A stretch of DNA of 44,048 nt from Bacillota bacterium (lineage in GTDB: Bacteria; Bacillota; Clostridia; Christensenellales; CAG-917): contig JAMPEA010000009.1 in assembly GCA_023665365.1 (NCBI GenBank), forward strand, positions 1-44,048, given 5' to 3'. A model generated the notes under the pieces. The model was given only the letters and a program-made list of their open reading frames with translations. It was not told the DNA's origin and made no database searches. Shown here piece after piece: positions 39,314 through 44,048 of this stretch. Made by a program: the position numbers and the translations under genes. Position 1 is the first letter of the stretch; every line of letters starts with the position of its first letter.

Positions 39314-42300
39314 ATGACTGGCAGAAAAAAATTAAATTTTATCGCGATTTTTGTATTACTCCTCGCGTTGGTCCTGACGAGTTTTATTATACTTTCGGAT
39401 AATACATTAAATCTAAATGCGGACGCTTACAGTTCGGATTCGGCAGTCCCCGCTACAATCGGCGAGCTTACTTTGACCGACTACGGCAAGCGCACCGACG
39501 GCAAAGTGTTCAACTATTCTACGCTTAAAACGCTTTATACAAAGCTGACAAACAACAGCAATGCGACCTATGACGACGTGGTCAAAAAGGTGCAAGGTTC
39601 AAAGAGCGAATTGACGGGCAAAAACGGTGTTAAGGATACGCAAAACTATTCGATGAACTTTCAACAGATAAAAGCTGCCAACGGCGGCACTGTGTTGACG
39701 GTTACTTTGGATGGAATAAAATGGAACGTAGTTTATCTCACCACAAACACGACAAGCAGCTCCAACGGCGAGGGAGATTTGATTGCTACGCTTTGGATGA
39801 GCACGACCGATGCGTCGGGCGCAAACGTGCAATGGAACTCGTATTCAAACTCATCAACTGCGACGACTGCCTATTCTTCAAACAATTACAGCCTCAGTAT
39901 GGTTCGCGTCAAAACCCTCAACGGAGGTCCTACTACATACAGCGACACCGTTTATGCGACAAGTACGACTTCTTTGGGCGGAAACGTGTCCAAGGACGAC
40001 AGGGCAAACAACATATACGCAAAGTATACACTTTCAAATGAAGCGCTTACAAGCGCGGGCAAAAACGATAGCGGAAACAATTTGAGCTTGGTGGATTATC
40101 TTGCGACGCCGTCACAGCTTAGGTATCAAGAAAAGGAGTCCTTCAACTGGGCGTTTAGCGGAAATCTTAACGTGAGCGAGGCTTGGGGAACTCCGTCGTC
40201 GGGAAGCTGGCTTTCTACTGTAAGCATGGGCAACGTTACGTCGCAAGCAAGTTCAACTGCAAACAACTATTATAAGGCTTGGGCAGAAAAAGATCACATA
40301 TGGCTACCGAGCATGACGGAGACGGGTTTTTATAGCGCAGGTGCTTGGACTTGCGCGAGCTTATGGGGAATAAACGATTTAAACGTGCTAAAATCTTCTG
40401 CCGATATTTGGACGCGCTCGGGATTTCAGCAGGGTGCCGCAAACACGCAGTATCTGCCAAGCGACGGAAGCGGTGGAAATGACCCTGTAACAAAAAATAA
40501 GGCAATTCGTCCTGCGATACACCTCAATCTTACGACGGCGCAGTATAGCATTTCCTATGAAGACCCGACAGATATAACTAATTTGACGTTTAACGACCAG
40601 TCGCAAGCTCCCGCAAGCCTTACGACAAAACCCGCTTGGTGGAATGCGGATTTTGCAAACACAAGTCTTTTTACGACTACGTATTATAAGAGCGTCAACA
40701 ACAACGGAACGGTTGTTGAAACATCCGTCTCCGATATTAAGGACGCGGGAGATTATTGGGTTAAGCTCGAAGTCAATTCGAGCTATTCCGAGGGCGTATT
40801 TTGGGGCGCTCCCGTTACCACAGATACGAAACACGTCGAAAGCGACAAGGTGCGATGGTTTCAAGTCAAGGTAGCCAAAAAGAAGATAGAGGTCGAATTT
40901 ACAGAGACAGGGGGAGTGTTGACGGTCGGGGCAAAAGACCCGAACGAAATCAACGTATCATCGGGTGTGCCTACCTTTGGCATAAGATACACGGGCGTAG
41001 GCGCGGACATTGAGCCGCCTAATCAACCTACCACGCCGGGCACATATACGGCTACGGCTGTTATAACCAATCCCGAAATCTCCAACTTTGAGATAGACAC
41101 TACAACTAAGTCGTATACAAAAAATAAGACCGAGATAACAAAGCCGACCATAGCAAACAACAACGGCAATTTTACATATAAGGCGGCGGCTTATGAGTTT
41201 ACTATCTCGAATTACGATACCGCGACAGTAAACTTGGATACGTTGCCCGACGGCGTATCCCTCGTAAACGGCACGCAAAACAAATTGAATATCACAAATG
41301 CGGGGCAGTATAAGATTAAGTTTACGCTCAAAGACCCCTCGTTGACCAGTTGGAAAGACGACCCGACTTTGGTTGCGGTCGAAATCCCGATAGAGATAAA
41401 GAAAAAGCAAATTTCCGTACAGAATTTCAACGCGACGTTGCTGAGCACTCCCGCCGTTAAGGACGCGCTAAACGCAAAAGTGCCCGCGGCTAACATAATC
41501 GACGTTATCCCCGGCGACACCACTCCCGACATTTCCATAATGTTCGGCTTTCAAGACGGCACGGGCAACCCCGTGGATTTCTACCCGGATTATCCCGGCA
41601 AGTATAAGGCAACTCTTGCGATGAACGACCCCAACTACGAGCTCGACGCGACCTCCGCCGCGTTGGAAGTCAACTTCGACGTGACAGGCGAGGTGCAGTT
41701 CAAAAAGGAGGACCTCGTATGGATTGCCACTCCCAATGCGGGCGGCGATACCGTTCCGCTCGACTCGCCCTACGAACTCCCCTTTATTTTGGGCGGATAT
41801 ACTATTTCGATAAGTCCAACCACAAAGGACAAAATGTCGCTTACAAGCAAGGGTGTCAAAATCTACACGGAGGACGGCGGCACAGGTTATAGCGGCGACG
41901 TGCAGGCTACAAATGCAGGCAACAACTATTCCGTAAGCGTGCGTATCGTCAATTATGATAACACCTTTGACAACTACGACGAAACTATCACATTAAACTA
42001 TAAAATTCTGACTCATCAAGTGACAAAGCCCTCGTATTCGGGCGGAGATATTACGTTCTCAAAAGACCCGACCGACCTCGCTATGCTTTTCGGCTTGCCC
42101 TCGGATTGGGCGGATTACGTCGAGTTTGAGGTCAAAAAGAACGGCGACCCGTTTACGGGCACTTCTATCAGCGACGTAGGCATTTACGACGCGGTTATCA
42201 AGTTCAAGTCCGATATGACAAGCAACGCCGTTTGGAGCGATAAGAGCTCCTTCCCCGTTCAGCTGTACGTCAAAATAATCCCGCGTAATATCGAAATCAC

Positions 42301-44048
42301 CGATTGGGAAAACACTACGGGCATACCCTCTCCGATCACCGACGACCCCGACGGTCTCGACTACCTTGATTACGAGTTCACAAAAGCCGACGGCACTTCC
42401 GTCACAAAGCAGGACGTAAACAATTCTATCAATACTACGTTCAACGTCAAGGCGGTCAGCAAATACGGCGATAACGTCGTCGTGTCTGCCGCCGCGGATA
42501 CCGCCGACAACCAAACCTTTTCAACTCCCGGCAACCCCAACGTCCCCGCTACGCCGATAGACAAGCCCACCCTCGTCGAGGATAGCAAGGAGTATACCGG
42601 CGATGAACTCACCTTTGAACTTGATGGCTTCGATAACGCGACAATGATGATTATGGACGGCACTCTCACAGTCACCGACGTCGGAGAGTATTCGATAATT
42701 ATCCGCTTCAAGGACGGCGTGAACTACTGCTGGAACGACAATACGCGCGACCCGATTATGCTCACTTTCTCCGTTACGGAACAGACTGTAACGCCGCCTC
42801 CCGCCGAGGAAGGTCCCTCTTTCCTCGATAAAATCAAGCAGCTTATCGATAGCGGCTTCCCGCTGTGGCAAATCGTCACAATGAGCGCGGGCGGTCTGCT
42901 CGGCGTGATATTCCTCATCAAGTCAATTCAGTACGGCAACCGCAGAAAGAAGCTCGCAGGCAAAAAGAACTCCGTCAAGGTCGCGGGTCTGTTGCCAGTA
43001 TTCTCGTCCGAGGTCGTGCTTGCGGGGCTTTCCAATCAGATTTGGAGCATTATGGCATTCGCTTTCGCAGGATTTGCCGTGATTATGTTCATAGTCGCGC
43101 TCATCACTCGCAAGGCGTGGAAAAAGGCGGAGCTTGCCGCTCAGCAGGACGGCGAAACTTCCCAACTCAGCCAGATTATGCAAGCCTTACAGCAGGGCAA
43201 TCAGCTTATGCCGCAACAGACCGTCGTGGATAATACCGCCGTGATTGAGGAGATGCGCCGCGAAATGGAGCGCCAACGTATCGAAATGGAGGAGCGCCAC
43301 CGCGAGGAAATGGCGCGCCGCGACGAGGAACAGGCCAAGCGCGACGAGGCTATGAAACTTATGCTCGCGCGCATGATGGGCAGAGCTCCCGAGGAAGACG
43401 GCGATATGCCATACTACGGCACAGTCGACGATACGGATTTGCTCGTGCAAAAGGTCATCGCGGGCTTGCTCCCTGCCGTCCAGCAGATGATACCCGAAAC
43501 TACCGCATATTTGACCGCTCCCGCATACGAGCAGAGCGAAAACGATATTGAGGCTATCGCCGATAGAGTCGCCGAAAAACTCGACCGCTCCGACGACGAA
43601 ATCCGCGCGCTCACCGACGAGGTTAAGGACCTCAAAAAACAGCTCGCCAAAGAGAAAAATACGGATAACTCGCTCGACGTGGACGACCTCGCGCAAAAGG
43701 TAGCCGCGCAGATTACTCCCGCGCAAACTTCCGTCAATCTTGACGACCTCGCACAAAAAGTGTCTGCAAAGATTACGCCCGTACAACAAAACCCCGTTGA
43801 CGTGGACGAAATCGTGCAAAAAGTCTCCGAAAAAATCACGCCCGTAGCCACAAATACGACAATAGTTCAAGACGTTTCGGACGAAAAAATGCAGGCTATG
43901 GCGGAACGCATGGAGCAAATGCAACAAAAAATTGACAATATGGCGTTTATGTCCGTGGACGAACTCGATGACGACGACTTCGACGATGAGGAAGAATGGG
44001 ACAGCATCCTCGACGAGGACGATGACGACAACTTTGTAGAGTCCGTCA
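39314..44048 (+). CDS. giant surface protein, DUF6273-like and Ig-like ectodomain with membrane and coiled-coil C-terminus (partial, 3' end outside window)
   Basis: The frame is open from the ATG (after ACGGAGG) to the window end, 1578 codons, with no stop. A signal peptide or anchor (about 8-28) leads to an extracellular region. Its first part, ending in IWLPSMTETG...AIRPAIHLNL (about 330-400), resembles DUF6273 lectin-like domains. Several Ig/MBG-like beta modules (about 410-1165) follow, Thr/Asn/Asp-rich with repeated AGQYKIKFTLKD- and GEYSIIIRFKDG-type strands. Membrane spans are at about 1183-1203 and 1243-1265. Next come a Glu/Arg/Met coiled coil (about 1309-1355), a degenerate repeat of D-DLAQKV-A-ITP type (1455-1513) and a very acidic tail. 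Membrane topology of the tail is unclear. It is probably an adhesin or sensor under control of the upstream inverted repeats. Confidence 0.85.
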   Translation, partial: MTGRKKLNFIAIFVLLLALVLTSFIILSDNTLNLNADAYSSDSAVPATIGELTLTDYGKRTDGKVFNYSTLKTLYTKLTNNSNATYDDVVKKVQGSKSELTGKNGVKDTQNYSMNFQQIKAANGGTVLTVTLDGIKWNVVYLTTNTTSSSNGEGDLIATLWMSTTDASGANVQWNSYSNSSTATTAYSSNNYSLSMVRVKTLNGGPTTYSDTVYATSTTSLGGNVSKDDRANNIYAKYTLSNEALTSAGKNDSGNNLSLVDYLATPSQLRYQEKESFNWAFSGNLNVSEAWGTPSSGSWLSTVSMGNVTSQASSTANNYYKAWAEKDHIWLPSMTETGFYSAGAWTCASLWGINDLNVLKSSADIWTRSGFQQGAANTQYLPSDGSGGNDPVTKNKAIRPAIHLNLTTAQYSISYEDPTDITNLTFNDQSQAPASLTTKPAWWNADFANTSLFTTTYYKSVNNNGTVVETSVSDIKDAGDYWVKLEVNSSYSEGVFWGAPVTTDTKHVESDKVRWFQVKVAKKKIEVEFTETGGVLTVGAKDPNEINVSSGVPTFGIRYTGVGADIEPPNQPTTPGTYTATAVITNPEISNFEIDTTTKSYTKNKTEITKPTIANNNGNFTYKAAAYEFTISNYDTATVNLDTLPDGVSLVNGTQNKLNITNAGQYKIKFTLKDPSLTSWKDDPTLVAVEIPIEIKKKQISVQNFNATLLSTPAVKDALNAKVPAANIIDVIPGDTTPDISIMFGFQDGTGNPVDFYPDYPGKYKATLAMNDPNYELDATSAALEVNFDVTGEVQFKKEDLVWIATPNAGGDTVPLDSPYELPFILGGYTISISPTTKDKMSLTSKGVKIYTEDGGTGYSGDVQATNAGNNYSVSVRIVNYDNTFDNYDETITLNYKILTHQVTKPSYSGGDITFSKDPTDLAMLFGLPSDWADYVEFEVKKNGDPFTGTSISDVGIYDAVIKFKSDMTSNAVWSDKSSFPVQLYVKIIPRNIEITDWENTTGIPSPITDDPDGLDYLDYEFTKADGTSVTKQDVNNSINTTFNVKAVSKYGDNVVVSAAADTADNQTFSTPGNPNVPATPIDKPTLVEDSKEYTGDELTFELDGFDNATMMIMDGTLTVTDVGEYSIIIRFKDGVNYCWNDNTRDPIMLTFSVTEQTVTPPPAEEGPSFLDKIKQLIDSGFPLWQIVTMSAGGLLGVIFLIKSIQYGNRRKKLAGKKNSVKVAGLLPVFSSEVVLAGLSNQIWSIMAFAFAGFAVIMFIVALITRKAWKKAELAAQQDGETSQLSQIMQALQQGNQLMPQQTVVDNTAVIEEMRREMERQRIEMEERHREEMARRDEEQAKRDEAMKLMLARMMGRAPEEDGDMPYYGTVDDTDLLVQKVIAGLLPAVQQMIPETTAYLTAPAYEQSENDIEAIADRVAEKLDRSDDEIRALTDEVKDLKKQLAKEKNTDNSLDVDDLAQKVAAQITPAQTSVNLDDLAQKVSAKITPVQQNPVDVDEIVQKVSEKITPVATNTTIVQDVSDEKMQAMAERMEQMQQKIDNMAFMSVDELDDDDFDDEEEWDSILDEDDDDNFVESV

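Overview
The window looks like chromosome from an anaerobic, low-to-mid-GC Bacillota (Clostridia-type) bacterium, probably an uncultured gut lineage. Four things support this: strong AGGAGG-type ribosome binding sites with TTGACA/TATAAT promoters, a paired GlgC/GlgD glycogen locus, an AmaP-like envelope protein next to greA-lysS, and a glycyl-radical ribonucleotide reductase with small ferredoxins. I cannot assign a genus from sequence alone. No rRNA, CRISPR array, transposase or phage structural gene is visible.

Layout. 1-4.7 kb: a zinc-ribbon protein (-), then an AmaP-like membrane protein, greA and lysS (+). 4.8-5.3 kb: two divergent mini-XRE repressors around three 20-bp operators. 5.4-13.3 kb: ispE, then the glycogen genes glgB-glgC-glgD, a repeat-filled 600-bp gap, a PH-domain membrane protein and glgA. 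13.3-15.7 kb: an accessory patch with a DUF3791-DUF3990-DUF3791 trio (the middle protein looks like an ADP-ribosyltransferase), another mini-XRE and an unrecognised 390-aa protein. 15.7-19.2 kb: dut, then a copper locus csoR-copA whose ATPase carries a fused C-terminal CopZ-like domain with its own internal start. 19.2-23.4 kb: a mini-XRE divergent from a membrane zinc-ribbon protein, a DUF421 protein, a lone tyrosine integrase, and an NfeD-SPFH membrane pair. 23.5-28.9 kb: an AT-rich two-gene surface-glycan island ending beside tRNA-Arg(CCT). 29-31 kb: an unrecognised Cys-motif protein and another mini-XRE/membrane-protein divergent pair. 31.1-34.8 kb: a thioredoxin-reductase-like flavoprotein and an NrdD with a fused glutaredoxin-like domain, preceded by two NrdR-like boxes. 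35.1-38.2 kb: a GtrA-like protein and a U32 peptidase-family protein. 38.2-38.8 kb: dense hairpin repeats. 38.8-44 kb: a small ferredoxin and a giant surface protein that runs off the window.

The most notable signal is between the ferredoxin and the giant protein. Two 28-bp inverted repeats, each built like a tyrosine-recombinase crossover site (12-bp arms around an asymmetric 7-bp core, with the cores in opposite orientation), flank about 140 bp that contains a strong promoter. In the orientation given, the promoter points away from the giant gene. Inversion would aim it at that gene, so this reads as a phase-variable (ON/OFF) switch, currently OFF.

Other systems worth attention are the DUF3791-DUF3990-DUF3791 trio, the lambda-like mini-XRE switch without a phage, the CopA-CopZ double product, and a redox pair (NrdD-glutaredoxin fusion plus a TrxR that has lost its NADPH-binding residues). 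Families of long palindromes abut the stop codons of several genes.
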